From assembly GCF_963576615.1 (NCBI RefSeq), contig NC_088715.1, positions 23,464,499 through 23,528,498 of the forward strand: 64,000 nt of DNA. The letters run 5' to 3'. Below are positions 23,577 through 38,500 of this stretch, piece by piece. The notes under the pieces were generated by a model. That model saw only the letters and a program-made list of their open reading frames with translations. It made no database searches and was not told where the DNA came from. The DNA is from Watersipora subatra (taxonomy: Eukaryota; Bryozoa; Gymnolaemata; Cheilostomatida; Watersiporidae). The translations under genes and the position numbers were made by a program. Each line of letters opens with the position of its first letter. Position 1 is the first letter of the stretch.

Positions 23577-26500
23577 CTAAAACAACAGCATATGAATATA
23601 TTATATCATCATTGAACAGCCATTACAGTATGTTTATTGACCAGTTAAAACTTTACTCGTAATCTACTATTATCATGTGACAAGGAAGCATAACTATATT
23701 CTTATCATACTGAATTTACCAGAGTTTTTCCATGTTAAGAATATAAAAAGGTTTATTAATCTATGACATTCAGTAAATGCTTCCTTCTGTACATTGGTAA
23801 TCGCTAAAAGCTGACTAATTTTATGTGAATCTAGAAGCCTATTGGACGCCTCCTTTAATGTACTCTAACAACCTTTAAAATTATAACTTCATTTCACATT
23901 ATATTTGATTCAAAAGTTTTGTATCATATTGTGTTTTTATGGGTCATTTTGCATACACACTTTTTCAAACGCAAACTTTATAGGGACTACCTGAATGGAC
24001 CCACACAATTTTCCAAAAATATTTTTATTTTTTAATTTTATCGTGGTTTTGGCTGTACCGCCAGTTAATCAGACCTTAAAATATCGTGAATGTTAAAAAA
24101 AATGGCTTGAAAATATTTGAATAAATAACAATAAAGTAAACTAAATCTGAATAGACAGTTTTCCATTTACAAAAGCATCGTTAACAAAAATGTTAGTAGA
24201 AACAAAATCAGAAAAACCTCTTACAATATAGCCCACAAGAATTAGTCCAACAGATCCTCCTATAAGGTAAACCTAATGTAACATGAAATCTACATAACAT
24301 AAAACATTTACGCAAAGTTTGTCTTTTGTATTATGTAATAAACTCCATGTAATTTTAAGCGTAAAGTGAAAGTTCTCAAACTTGAACCTTAATAGTATCA
24401 GATTTTTCTGGTGACACTCACAAAAGAAATCGATGGATGTGGGTGTATTTATTGTACCTACTGCTACTGAAGCAATCTAACGTGTCATGGGGATCCGTGA
24501 GGTAGGACAATAAAATGCAGAGAACACATAACTAGCCGTAAAATTACTAAAAAATATCTAGTGGTGCTAGAGTGTCAGTCTACCACGGTGAATGTCCCAA
24601 GTTGGAGTCTCGTTGAAAGCTATCTTTCATCCTAACCAATAAACCTGGCTTCGGACTGTTAAATGAACCAAGAGACCCACCCATTATGTAGCAATGATAT
24701 ATTTTTGTTTTATTTTAATTTAGACATACTAGTTTTTAGCATAGACCATGCTGCCTAAAAAAACTGAAAAATTGAAGGCAAACGCTTCCTTTAACTTAAC
24801 GTAAAATTACCATAACATTTCATCCGAAGCAAAGTGAACAATTAAAAAAAAAGAAAGTTTTTGATACAAACAACTAATCTCAGTTACTGTAGTGAAATTA
24901 TTGAATAGCTAAGTTTAGCTTTTCGGTTTGATCGGCCAAATGAATGAGTTTGAAAATATCTTAGAATGGATTAGGAAATTTAAATGTATTTTACGGTTTG
25001 AGTAACGTAAAAGCCCCTTAATGTAAATGTTCTCGAAATGAATTTTTTATGTTTTAGTGCCACCTGCTGTATTTATAACCACTCAATATCCTGATGTATT
25101 CTTTAAAACTAAGACCATCTAGTCAGCAGTCATGGATGGCAGCCTACAAAATTGGTTTAAAAATAGTAAAACTCTATGTAAAAGCTACGCTGACTGATAA
25201 TTCCACTAACACGAGATATGAAAAATTTCCCCTTCAAATAAACAACTTACCTGCATCATAGCTGAGTGTGTAGATGCTATTGCTTGCATATCCAGCTACC
25301 AATATGTAGTCTCCGTAGCACACAAGGCCCTTTGGATGATAAAGATGGTTGAAAGTCCATACGACATTCTCAGTGGTGATGTTAAATCTGAAGACTTTCT
25401 TTGTTTTACAGTCAGCTATGATGACATCATCTCCATGTCCAGCACATATTGAGACCTGGTTATTACTCAAAGGGCAGCAGTTGACATTACGCAAAGTCTT
25501 ACCAGTGAGAGAATAAATAGTTAGTCTTTTATTAGGAGGGTCGGCAACTACTACATTACCTCTTGCTACAGTCAACATGCTACAGTAATAGCCATGATGT
25601 GGGTGCTCCCAAGTAGTGGTCAATTTTCCAGACAGATCGTAGACACCTACTGTGCGAGGACGTCTGTAAGACAATATGTATAGTCTGTTCTCATGGAGGC
25701 TGATGGACTCGACACAATCAGGATTAGAAATGAATGAGTTATGCAGCTTGTAGTTGTTGTCAATCTTACTGACTGTACCACTGTATAATCCTACATAAGT
25801 AACTCCTTCATGCTGACATACCGATACAGGCTGAGAAGGTAGTGCTATAGAACTTAATACAGTTATAGATTTAAAAACGGATCGAGAGAAAGGAGAAGGG
25901 CGCGGTAGACAAGCTGCAAGATCCTGGTTGCTTTTAACTACAACGTCACCAGACGAAACTACCTCTAACTCAATCTCACGAGTTTCACCTGAAAATAAAA
26001 CTTTAGAATAAAATGCCTTCAAAGTGTAATAGAACATTCAATTACAGGCTATGCATCGTACCATAAAAGAGCAGAGGCAGACTACTTATTTACTCATTTG
26101 CTCAAATCGTCCACCAGAGACACTAAAAGGTTTAACAGATTAAACCGTTAGTCATGAATATAACAATTATACAAACCCAGAATATTTTATCACTTGACTA
26201 ATGTGTGGAGGCGCCAAAAATATTATAAGTTTGACTTGCAACAAAATTCACATTACAGTTATTTGGTATCAAAAGATTCACCATGTCTTACTCTGCTGTG
26301 TTGTAGGTGCAAAATATGTGGAAATCTGATTACAATCTCCTAAAAGCTCAAAAACGACAAGTTAATTGCAGCCATCACGAAAACGCCGTAGGTTGAAATC
26401 CCTTTATTCTGAAGACAAACTCAACTTGACGTGATTATTGTTTTGAGACATGAAGTTATCACGTGAATTGAAAGGCCAATAAAAAGCTCTATATAAAACA

Positions 26501-29500
26501 TCTCGTAGCACTAGTTTATGACAAACACTTCGGGTTCTACCAGAAATCCCTTATCAAATATAGATGATCACCATTATACAGCGTTGTTTTGGCTTGGCCT
26601 AATCATCTAGTCATAATCTGATCATGTGATCCATACTTCTTGCCAAATGACGCGAAAAAAATTCTGCAGCATTTTTCGACTATCACAGGTGACCAACAGG
26701 CTCCTCATGTTTATCAGAGGATGATATGCACTCTTTCGAGCTAAGGTTAAAAATTAAACTAATTTTTAGGATAGGCTTTGAGATATCAGTGCTCAAAGTG
26801 ACAGCACTACAATGATGATGAAATAGACGCGTACGGACAATATACATGATTGTATTGAATGCGTGAAGTATATTTGTGGAGATATTTCGACAAGTGAGGT
26901 TGCGTGAAAGTGTAAACAGAAGCACATCGTGTTCAACTACGTTGAATTTGAGCCGTTTTGGAGAGGGATTCAAAACTACGGCGTTTTTGTGATGGCTGCG
27001 ATTAACTGTTCGCTTTTGAGCTTTTAAGAGCTTGTAATTACATTTCCACATATTTTGCATCTACATCACAGCAGAGTAGAACATGGTGAACCTTTTGATA
27101 CCAAACAACTGTGATGTGAATTTTGTTGCAAGTCAACCTTTAAGATTGGAAGAAATACAACTTCTCCAGACAAAGAGATTTCAGCAGTTTCTCTATGATA
27201 TTTTAGTCTGAGAGCATAGCATGCGTGTAAAAAGTTTAGGTTTAGTCATAAGTAAATAATCTGTCAGTCTGAAAACAGAGCATGGGTGTCTCCCTATTTT
27301 TATTTTGTTTATAATTTATATTACAAAATTTACTTACAATCTGACTGATCGGGTAGAAGTACGAGTAAAGCTGAATTGCTACCAGTCGATTTCATGCCAA
27401 TTGCCTAGATTGTTTGGCCAACTGACCGAAAATGGCCTAGTGTGAAAAGAGCAAACATGCCCGAAACAAAATGGCTGTGCCTGATCAGTGGACAATTCTA
27501 GACCAATTTTCAATTTGAGTAGCCGATGAAATCACTTTCACCGTTAATCACCCATTTTAATTTTTAAGTGAACACAATATTTGTTTGCACGTGTGCACGC
27601 TGTTGTCATAGTTTTAAACGCGAGTAATAATTCCGTTGATGACAACTGTACATTTCCACAGCAATAATTCAGTTGATAGCATCGCTGAAAGGTGCTATCA
27701 ACAGAATTATTACTCACATTCAATCATTATAGCGACAACATAATAATTGACACATCGGCTTCAATTATAATGTCGTGGCTGAAATAATTGAAGCAGATGA
27801 TGTTTGCAAAAGATTGTCTTTTCTTTAGTTATCCATTATTAGTGATGAACTGGGCAGTAAAAAAGAATTTGTAAAATTGCTAGCAACGTTCACAAAATAT
27901 TTGGCAGGAAATAGGCAAGGAAATGCAAAGCTTGACTCACTATCAGATGAGTCCAAACTCATCTTGGTGTGAACAGAAAAGAAGTGGTTGATAATTCCCA
28001 TAAAACTAATCAGATATTGAAAGCAAAAATTGTGTTTGTAAACCAGTTGGTGTGAACACAGCTAGATTTTACTCTGTGTTATTGATTCCATTGGCTTTCT
28101 CTTACCTGTTTGCTTTAGTTGTAGTTGCTCTTCCACTTCTAGCCTAGGCAATTCCTCCACAATTTTGTCCATTTGCTCTTTGAGCCGTTTGAAGTCTCTC
28201 ACAATGTCATCCTAAGCATTAGACAATATTTATATAAACTGTAATAAGTTTTATATGTATATATATATTTCTCAAAGTATGTTTTCGGTTATATATATAT
28301 ACAGTGCACCCTCGAGATACGATTACCCTGATATACAATTTTTTAACCTTACGAAATCGAACATTGTGAGATCTTCACCTCGCAATACGAATTTTATTTC
28401 ACCATACAACTTCGAGAAAAGTTTCGCCCTTGTTAAAATTTAGCGGTCGGTGTGCTCATAACAGACGTCAAAATAAAAATGACACCGAAATATAGTTTGC
28501 TGAAAACATTTTCAGAACGTTTACAAGAAACACGATGATCGACTTCTCTCATGTCAGCATTCCGTGTGGAAAATTTCGTGTAAAATACACAAGCGAGAGC
28601 AAATATTCATTTGCAGTGTTATATCTTTTGCTATAAACTTTTAGTCAGCATACGTATATAACTACAAGTATCTACAATTAATTCGTTAGCTAAGGAATCT
28701 GAGACTGATACAAACGTTACAAAACAAAGGAAAAATGATTTCTATGTTAACAAATTTGGATGTTGTAAATAAGAAGGCACCCCGTATTATTAACATTTTC
28801 AAGGAAGATGATCGCAGCCAATCAGCATTTGCAATTACTATTAAAACAAGAACTCCATTAAAGCGAGCACAAGAAGGAGCTGATGACTAAAGATTTGAAG
28901 GAGTTAGAAGGCCATGCACGCGACCAGCATTCAAAAGGAGCAAACATTTAGTAAGGGCGAGGAAGTAGAAGATACAGAAAACCCCACATCAGCACAAATA
29001 TTTCAAGTGTTTAATTTACTGATGTGGACTGGTACATTAAAACAATGCTTGTATAATATATATTATTTATCTCTTGTGTGGCATGTTTTTCATAATATAT
29101 TCATTTTATTTGTTTCCTTTTGATTTTATGTTTTATTTTCTTGTTTAACCATGTCTTTGCAGGTGGGCTTGTTATCTTCTACGTGAATACAATTCATCGT
29201 ATGTATGTAACTCATATAACTAGCTACTCAAGATAGTTGACACATCCACATTACTTTCTGAAACTTGTTAAAGCCCTGTCCTCTAGGGTATAAATACGTA
29301 CAAACTTTGTACGTATGGTTACATTGATTCTTGTGCACATTTCATACAAGAAAAACTACTGTACCACCTTCTCTGAATCCTTCTACAAGCGTGAGCTAGC
29401 TAGCAGTTTTCTGCATTGCACCCGCATCTATTTTTCTTTTAAACCAGAAGAAAAATTGGACAAGACTAGACAACTTCTTTTAGCCTGCTAAAAATTTCAT

Positions 29501-32500
29501 TTCATTACGTATTAAATTAATCTTCAAGTGTACAGCAAAATAATTAGCATTGATACGTATTTGTCTCCTCTCTGCTTTATTCACTATATGTGACCCAGGC
29601 AGTCAAAATGTACAATCGTGCTAAAACAACATTTTTGAGTTATTTACAGATTCAAAATCAGCAATATCTGAGGATTTTAATGCAATTTAAATTTTTTAAA
29701 TCGGATTATATGTGCCCAGGTTATGCAAGATTTAGTAGAGAAGGTCTCACGATGAACTAAAACTGTTGTTTTGAGTTTAGGCAGGATAAGATTGCCGATT
29801 CATGAATTGTAAATCATGGTATTTGTTTACAAATCAAAATGCCACAGCAACAGACCACTTAATCTCAACCTATATTGATGAAACCTGGCATTCTACACAT
29901 TAAAACCCTGAAAAAGATGATGGTCACATTTTTATTTAAATTTGATTGACAATTGACCTTCCAAAGGTCAGGGTAAGGTCAGCAATATATGTGGCTAAAA
30001 GCTCACCTTCCTGGAGATTTACATTAAAAGGGTATGCTTCAAACTGGGCACTTCTCATCAAGCTATATTGCTATGACTGCATATAATGACAATCCAACGA
30101 CGTATCAAAATGTTGGAAGTGTATTCAAAATTGTCCATCTATACAGAAGGTCATGGTAAGGTCAACGAAAGGTGACCACAGAGGGCATCAAGATGCGGAA
30201 ATATCAACCCAACTCATCAAGTGACCATTCAATCTAGAGCTATTTTTATGTAGTTTAACACTCACACATTGTAACACAGAGTACACTGCAGAGATTTATT
30301 GTAGCCTATTCAACGGGTTTGCTTGTTTTATTAGTAGCAGTTTGTCCCAACACAACCATATCAAATGTGTCCTTCGGTAATCCTTGATACACAGTTCTAA
30401 CAAGGCTTATTTGTTTAGATGACATAAAACTAGTGCAGATTTCCTTACATTTGCATCCACTTATTAGTTTGATGTCAACAGCTATAATGGGAAAGTTATC
30501 AGCAGTGATAGGCTGATAGTTATTCTCTGTAATTTAATTAATTAGGATGATCGCTGTTACTCTCCTTATCGTTAGCAGCCACATATTGCGTAAGCAGCTG
30601 TATTTCTGAGGTTTCCCTATTATCACAATCCTGATCATTGCTTTCACTATAATCTGAGGCAGCCGACTTAGATTCTAAGTAGAAATACTTAGAATTACAT
30701 CTAAATCATTAGCGTCAACTAGCCGTAATTTGTGCAAAGGTTATTTTGTTTTAGCCTGAGGCGTTGAAACAGAAATGGCAAAATACACGCGCCCACCCGC
30801 AATTAGAGTCTATACTTAAGATCTTGGGTTATGAAAAATTCCATAGCAACCACCGATATGGGTAAATTTAAATGGCAATTCTGGCTTTATGATTGGTCAG
30901 ACACAAAAATAAACAAGACCACGTGAAAAAGCAGGGTTGAATGCACTATAAACCACTGTTTACTAAAATAGTGACGGTGAGTCATATAATAGCATATAGC
31001 ACGCGTTGCGCTCCATTGTGAACAATCCAATTACCGCACGATTGTACATTCTGACTGCCGGGGTCACATATGTGCCAGCTAAAGTCACGTTACTCCAAAG
31101 GTATGAACGTCCTGTATAGTAAATAAAATTTCATTTTTCTTTTCGGTAGCCATTAAATGGTCAGGTGTGTGAGAGGCTGCTTCCGATAACTGTATCGCTC
31201 GGCCTTTCTTATTGAATTTTGTTTGAAAAAGGTTTCAACCAGACATGCTAAATTTTATAATGAAAGTGAGAACAAACTTATTAAGGATAAAATTTTGTGA
31301 TAAAAAGTTGAAATTCAGTAAAATAGTTCAAAATACATACTAAAACATAGTTTAAGTGTGAGTTTGGCAAGCTAAACTTATTTGAAATGAATTCAAAGTT
31401 TATGTTATGGGTACCTTGTGAAGATAAGAACTCCTTACCGTACGATCTGCATTTGGTACACAGATTATAATTTTGCATTTCACAGTATTGCAGATTATAA
31501 TCACTAAGTGCACTTAATACAATGCAGCTACTGTAAGTAACTATAGTTACTAACGTTAACATACTATTTTGTTACTAATTTTCAATATGTACAGCATTTT
31601 TATAAAATTTTGGACGATTTTTACATTTTTTTTCATTGTATAGTTACAATGGTTTCTATACCCGGACATACGATTTTTTCACCATACGATGCCGGCCTTG
31701 GAACAGATCAACATCGTATCTTGAGAGTGCACTGTATATATATATCTATATATAAATTTCTCAAAGTATGTTTTTTGTTTTTGGTATGTCCAGCTATAGC
31801 TATTAAAATTTTGGAGTTAAAATTCTACATTATGACAGACTTGAACTCATGGAAATCGTGAGCACAATTTGATATTCAACACTTTAACCACGAGACCACG
31901 AAAGCTCATACAATTGCTCACTCTTTATACATAACGTATACATCGTTTTCCTTTTTTACACCAAAATGATGTAATAATTACAACTCTATGAACTCTTTTA
32001 GCTCTATGAAACGCAATGTTTTTTTGTCCTTGCCGTATAAGGGCTAATTGGTTTTCGGCAAAACAATTTCAACAATAGACTATCTTGGTATTATAATTTG
32101 GCAATTAAATTCTATTAACTCTATGCAATGAACACGATGCCTTTTTGTGAACCTCTATTTTCGGCTTTTCGTAAGGTTCAATTGCTAAATCGCTGTAATG
32201 GTTAATACTTTTCACGCGGACAATTGCATTATCTCGAGTAGGAAAGCCTCTAGATTCTCTCACCTTCGATCAGACAAAGACACTGCAATATCTCATTTTT
32301 ACATATCGTCATACCAGTATCGTCATATTCAGAGTTTTGATGGATGGCTGCTGGTGGAACAGTAACTTTTTTTATACACACACTTCTATGCAAGAATTGC
32401 AATTATTAATTAAATATATTCAGGAATTTTATTTTGTTTTCTCAGTTAGTATTAATTGTATCATTACCGAATTCTCTTCAATTGTAATTGTAGCAAAACC

Positions 32501-35500
32501 GACTTAATTTAGCTATTACTTGCTAATTATTTCACTAAATCTAAATCTTTAAAATGTAAATAAATCTTACATCTAAATCTTTTGATAATTGTTTTATTTT
32601 TTAATGTATTTGACCTGCACAAAACATTTTCCTCATTATATGAAGTTTGAAAGTTACAGTTGCTTGACAAAGTTTGAAAACCTTTACAGTTGTTTTTATT
32701 TTCTCTCAAATTATTTCAACTATAGAAAACACTTTTTTCATGATATGTAGTTGGAAAAGTAGAAAAGCAAATGTTGGTATATATGTTAAATACAAATAAA
32801 TTTTCTGTCCAAAGAAATTTTTATTACCCGGGCAACGCCGGGTAGCACAGCTAGTATATATATATATAGTATATATATAGTATATATATACACTACATAT
32901 ATATATACACTATATATATATATATAGTGTATATAAATCTCAAAGTCTGTCGTCATTTGCTCTTTCCAGCTGCAGCTATTAACACCCAAGACTGAACAAT
33001 TTGCTTTGTGCTACATGTACATCACTTTCTTCTTTGTATTTTTATAGACAGCGAAGTCTATTAAGCAAAGCAAAATATTAAAAGATGTTTTATGTCTAGT
33101 TTAAAGTAAAATAATTTTTTTACTATAATAAAAACTGTATTTATTTGTCCATTCATTTATCCATTACCATGTTTCAAATTTAAGATAAAAGATAGCTTTC
33201 TAGGATACTATAACTCACAATAACTCACAACACTGACACTTTAACACCTTGGCCAGTTGATCGCCTTTAAATACATCTGAATAATTGTGCAGCTCCTAAT
33301 TATCAGTGCTTTATCAGCATGACGATTTATGATGATCTATGCTTTATGACGATCTCTCCAGGCGAACTAAACCGCCAGGGTATTAGTATATATATTAGAA
33401 ATAAAACGTGATTTTTTCTGTCAATTGCGGCAAGATAAAGAGCTATATTTCCAGGCTAACTATATTTTCTTATTCAGATCAAATTTGAGAACTTTCCCTG
33501 ATATGACACTTAATGATATGTCAAAGTTTTATGTAGTACAAAGCAAAAACTTTGCAAAAATTTTTTTAAAAATTATTTTGAGTTTACGTTATAGGTTTAC
33601 GTTATAGGAGCATCTAATGTAAAGTCATACCTCGACATACGAACATAATGCAGCCCAGAACTGAGCTCGTAAGTCAATTTACTTGTATCTCAAGGCACTA
33701 TTTCCTATATAAAATCATTAAGTAAAAATCAATTCGTTACCACACCGTGAAAACATCACCCAAACAGGATATTACGATGAAAAAACCTGTTTTTAATTGT
33801 TGTAATTCAGTACCTCCGATACCTGTTGAGATGTAATGATCTGCAATCAACTCTAACACCACTATGTACACTACTGTCTGCAGTATATACAGTGTACTTC
33901 TGAGACAGAGGTTGTGGATAACAGCTGCCTGAGAGAGACTTTAGAGCAATGACTTCGGTACATTAATCTTTTGTGACCTTACGTAATAGTAACGCTGAAC
34001 TTAACTTCAATAAATTTAGCTCACTAATCACAAACTTGAAGCATAATTTGAATTTTTAACTAAACTTACTTTAGAGCACATAAAGTATATCAGTACTTTT
34101 ATTATATATTTCAGTATTTCAGAGTCTTGGTTTTCGAATGAGCCTATTTTCAAAACACAGAGACTAATAGAACTATGAAAAACAGGGTGTCAAAAGTATG
34201 TCCTGCAATAAAAAAACACTTGGTTGTGGTTCCCACAATGTGATGTCATAATTAGCATTTAGCCTTAGGTCGTCGATCCCTTTCGCTGCCATTGAGGCTG
34301 CGCTTTTCTGTGACAATCAGTGCTCTTAAACCTAGAAAGCGCTAATAATAAACTGGGATTCTAGATAATCAACAATGCCCGGGGATCGTGTTAACGCTCG
34401 ACCAATCCAAACACATGTTCTGGGTTAATAGATTTCGGGTGATTGTGGAAGTAGTTGCCGTTGAAGTAGTATTATTCTCTGAAGAATTCGTATCACTTTC
34501 CATGTTGCTTTGTAAAAATGATTATGCTTCAATAAATATACTGTCATTGATAAAGGTAATGAAATCACATCGATTAAATTGTGACTTGCAGTGGCGTGGC
34601 CCTAGGACTATATGTAAATTGCACTCTCGCGAGATCACGCAATATTTGAAATTAATTAGACTCAGTTCTGCCCCTCAACATCACAATAAAAAGAAAGTGC
34701 TAGTGCATAATATCATCGGGAAAACATAGTACGGTGCTTGGAATCTGAGCTATTTATCATAGAAATAACCTGTACACGGAGAGCTAATGACACTGATTCC
34801 TTTGTCATTTTCATTGGTTCTCTGGAGTTGTCCTACCTTTGCCTGCCCCTAGCGTAATTATTGTAGTTGATAAGCGGTAATAGCACAAAACACCAAATAT
34901 GAAAATTGTGAGTCACGATTTGCGAGCCTATACCAATAAACATTTCTGTGGTAAAGCTCTGGGGAAATCCTATAAACACCAAGCAATGTCTCTCACCATG
35001 TCAAACAATGGCTCATATGAAAGCCAAGATATGGAAGAACCTGAATAAGCTGAAAATGTACTGATATAATTGATGTACTATAATTTCATCGTCGTAATTT
35101 TTTAGTATGGTTTCTGCCTTGTGTTGGCTATAGTTTTTAGTTAACTTTAAAAAGCACTTTTTTCAAATATAGAATATATATTTCAGAAATACTGAGCGAT
35201 GCTGTTCTGGAAAGCGGTATTTTGCGTACTTGACCATATAGCGCAGTGGCCATCAAGAACCAGCTCACATGCACAAATCTCAGAGTATCTATGGAAGAAA
35301 CTATCTGGAAAGTCTGCTCATATCTTGATTTTCTCAAATTTTGGGGCTCTTGTATGTAGAGGTATGACTATATATGCAAAAGTGGCTATGTTATAAATGT
35401 GTCTAAAACAGAGAACATCGTGTTCAGATTGGTATCAGAATATACACAGATATGTAAACATATAATTTTTCTTAACCTAAATAATTTTTGTGCTAGAGCT

Positions 35501-38500
35501 GAAACGTGTAAATGATTTATGAATTGAGCTAAAGGAGTCTGGTTTCACAAACACTTTCGATTTTCTGCGACGATAAAGAAGTTAAATCCAAGTTTTTAAT
35601 CTCTTATCAAACATAATTTTTTCAATGTTATGATGGTATGACAATCTTTAGCCTAGGAAAAATGTGTAGTTATCAAAACTTTTTGTATACAGAATGAGTA
35701 AAACCAATAGGCTATTTACTATTTGTACATCCATGTTGATTGACCCGATTTTTTATTTTAACTCATGTTCTAACTTATTCATGTCATCCTATTATATTAT
35801 TTCTGATTTTTTTATTTTTAGCTTCACTTTCTGTCACTGGCTTCTTTATTAAATGGGTAATGTGTTACTTTCTGCAAAAAAGTACAATAATATGCAACTC
35901 GGTGTACTGTACGGATATATAATAAGGGATCTACACAGCTATGTTCCAGAAATTGACACTTATGAGGAACAGTATGATGTCATAGCCCATCTATTACAAG
36001 TACAGTATTAGATACATTACTTTAAGAGGTCATCTACTACTCTGAAGTTCTACTACAGGTATTCATTTTACTTACGGGTGGAGAATGTTTGATTTTAGTC
36101 TCCAACATTTTTCTATGATTCCTGAGACTTCTCCACTTGTCAAGTACAACATCCTCCAAGAAGTCACTGATTTGCACTTTAGATCTCTGCCTGTTTTCAA
36201 CCACTTTTCTCTCCAGCTCATCATACTGCTCCTTCAGTGAGTTTATCTACAGTTATAGTCAGTGCTGATACAACCCATGAATATGAATATTACTCAGACT
36301 GTTATTCTATGTATAGAATACGTATAGGATGTATTCTATGCATAGAATACATATAGGATGTATTCTATGTATAGAATACATCCTATATGTATTCTATACA
36401 TAGAATACATATAGGATGTATTCATAAACATAAATCACAATGTTTGTTTGTTGTCTGTGTCCAGGTCAAGCGATAAAATTAAAGATATGAATGAAAAATC
36501 TGAGTCGCACTGGAATTGAACACAGAAGCTACGGTTCTCCGGACAGGCGTATTATCCATTAAATTATGTGATCAATTGGCCATACTATTCAATAATTGAA
36601 GCCATACAACTGCCAATTTTCAATGTTGATTGGTTATAATAGCACACTAAACACTCCAGCTAGCACATTGAAAGTCATTATTGCATGAGAGATCCCAACC
36701 ACATTTTTCCTATCACTGGCTTAAGAGAGATGGCGATGGCTATCATCATAGTAAGGATATAAAATAGCTAAGTTAACGGAAGTCATTAGGTACAATGACT
36801 TAGCCTAGGACATGTTCATTGACAGCCCCTGTTAATAAGGTGATTTAAATCTTGATTGAATGTGTAGCAAAAGAAGTAGGAAATGCTTTTTCCACTATCT
36901 GTTTTAGCTATTCCTTGAACTTTCCTATATTTTAACTATGCATTGGCCGGATTCACACATAATTTTATTCAGCTCATGAGATTGATAACAACAATCGTGG
37001 GTTGCACAATTCAGCAGATGTTTCTACAAATTCACATTAATAATTCGCGCAAGGAAGATATTATTCAAGATTTATAAACTTCCATTTCCTGTGCACATTC
37101 AACAGTGTCAAGACTAGCGTCAGCATAAACGATGAAAGAAACTAAAATAGCAAGTCAGAAAAGTTTTAGATGAAGCATGTAAGTCATTTATACATTATCA
37201 AGCGGTTACTGTGTTAAACTATAAACACGTAATACTTTTGTATTTAACGTGATTTTAATTAAAATTCTTCTACACCTCTCACCGTTTTGTGATGTATAAC
37301 CTGCACTACAAACTATACTGAGTAGGAGAGTATACAGCAAAAATTCAAGGCAAACATAGACTGTTCTCTTCCGCCAACCTGCTCATCTCTCTTTCTATGT
37401 ATCAGCTTCAACATTTCTTCAGTCTGACTGTCATATTCAGTTTGTAACTTTGATATTCGTTTGAACAATTCCTCGAACTGATCATCTTTGGCTGAACTCT
37501 CAGCAGATATTGTGCCTGTGAGAAGTCTCGAAGCCAGGTCTTCCAATGGAACCAATGAATGGGAAGAACCTGTACCAAGAAGTTTACTTATTGTATATAA
37601 ATCATGTAAGAGCAACAATGATTCTTATTACATAGAAAAATGATGAAATGCTTGCTTTGCTTCATCACTCGCAAACTTCAGAAACAAATACACATATACA
37701 CTGATTCAATGTGATTGTGTAAAGCTGCCCTAACTATACCTCAGGTTGTCATCAAAAATCACCTGGTGTTGTGGGCTGATAAACATGTTTTACATATAAT
37801 ATATTTATGTATTATACACATATTTAAATAATATGTATAAATATAATACATTATTATATAAAACATGAATTACATAATAATATTAAAGATATATATTATA
37901 TCATATTATAATATTATATTAACAGAGATATACAATATTATGGGATAATATAAATATTATATAAAGATTATATGTATCACATAGAATGTACCTTTTATAT
38001 CCTAAGATATATTATATATAGTACATGCTATATATAAAATCATATCACTGATGAATCAAGCTATATTTAGAGCTCTACTTACAGTCACAAATAACCTACA
38101 TACCAGTGTCACAGGCTGGCAGGTCAGAAACACATTTCAGGCAGCTGAGCACATAGCAGACTTGACATCCAAGGACATACTGTAGCTCTTTATGCTTAGG
38201 ACAGGTGCTGACTTTAGCTTTTTGTTGTTGAGTGAGGTATTCTAGTATTGTTATCTTGTGATGTTCTTCTAGCATTTCATCATGATACTATAGTATGGAT
38301 AATGTCATAAGTTTCTGATTACCAGACAGTATGAGCCTAGTCAACAGGTCTCATAGATGGTAGCCACTTGATTGATGAGGATAGCAACTTTTCCAACCAC
38401 TGAAGCAGTACTGATAAATTATGTTGATATACGAATATGTTGACCAAGTGATATAAAATAACCAAAGAAAGAGTATTGATGGAACCAAAACTGCCAATAC

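Larger units (their letters stand above)
28302..31734. mobile_element. pogo-like DNA transposon with TA duplication, intron 5 of the TRIM-like gene
   Basis: Left end CAGTGCACCCTCGAGATACG, right end CGTATCTTGAGAGTGCACTG, with TA on each outer side (28300-28301 and 31735-31736). The interior contains a second TIR element (29589-31068). No intact transposase remains; the 69-residue frame at 28914-29123 has no clear domain. The 3' subterminal part (31270-31700) is homologous to that of the element at 39257-39992, making them one family. Confidence 0.85.

Noticed and set aside
26683..27060. 125-residue minus-strand frame
   Set aside because: It lies wholly in the foldback MITE, and the second copy at 21587-22120 does not keep the frame.
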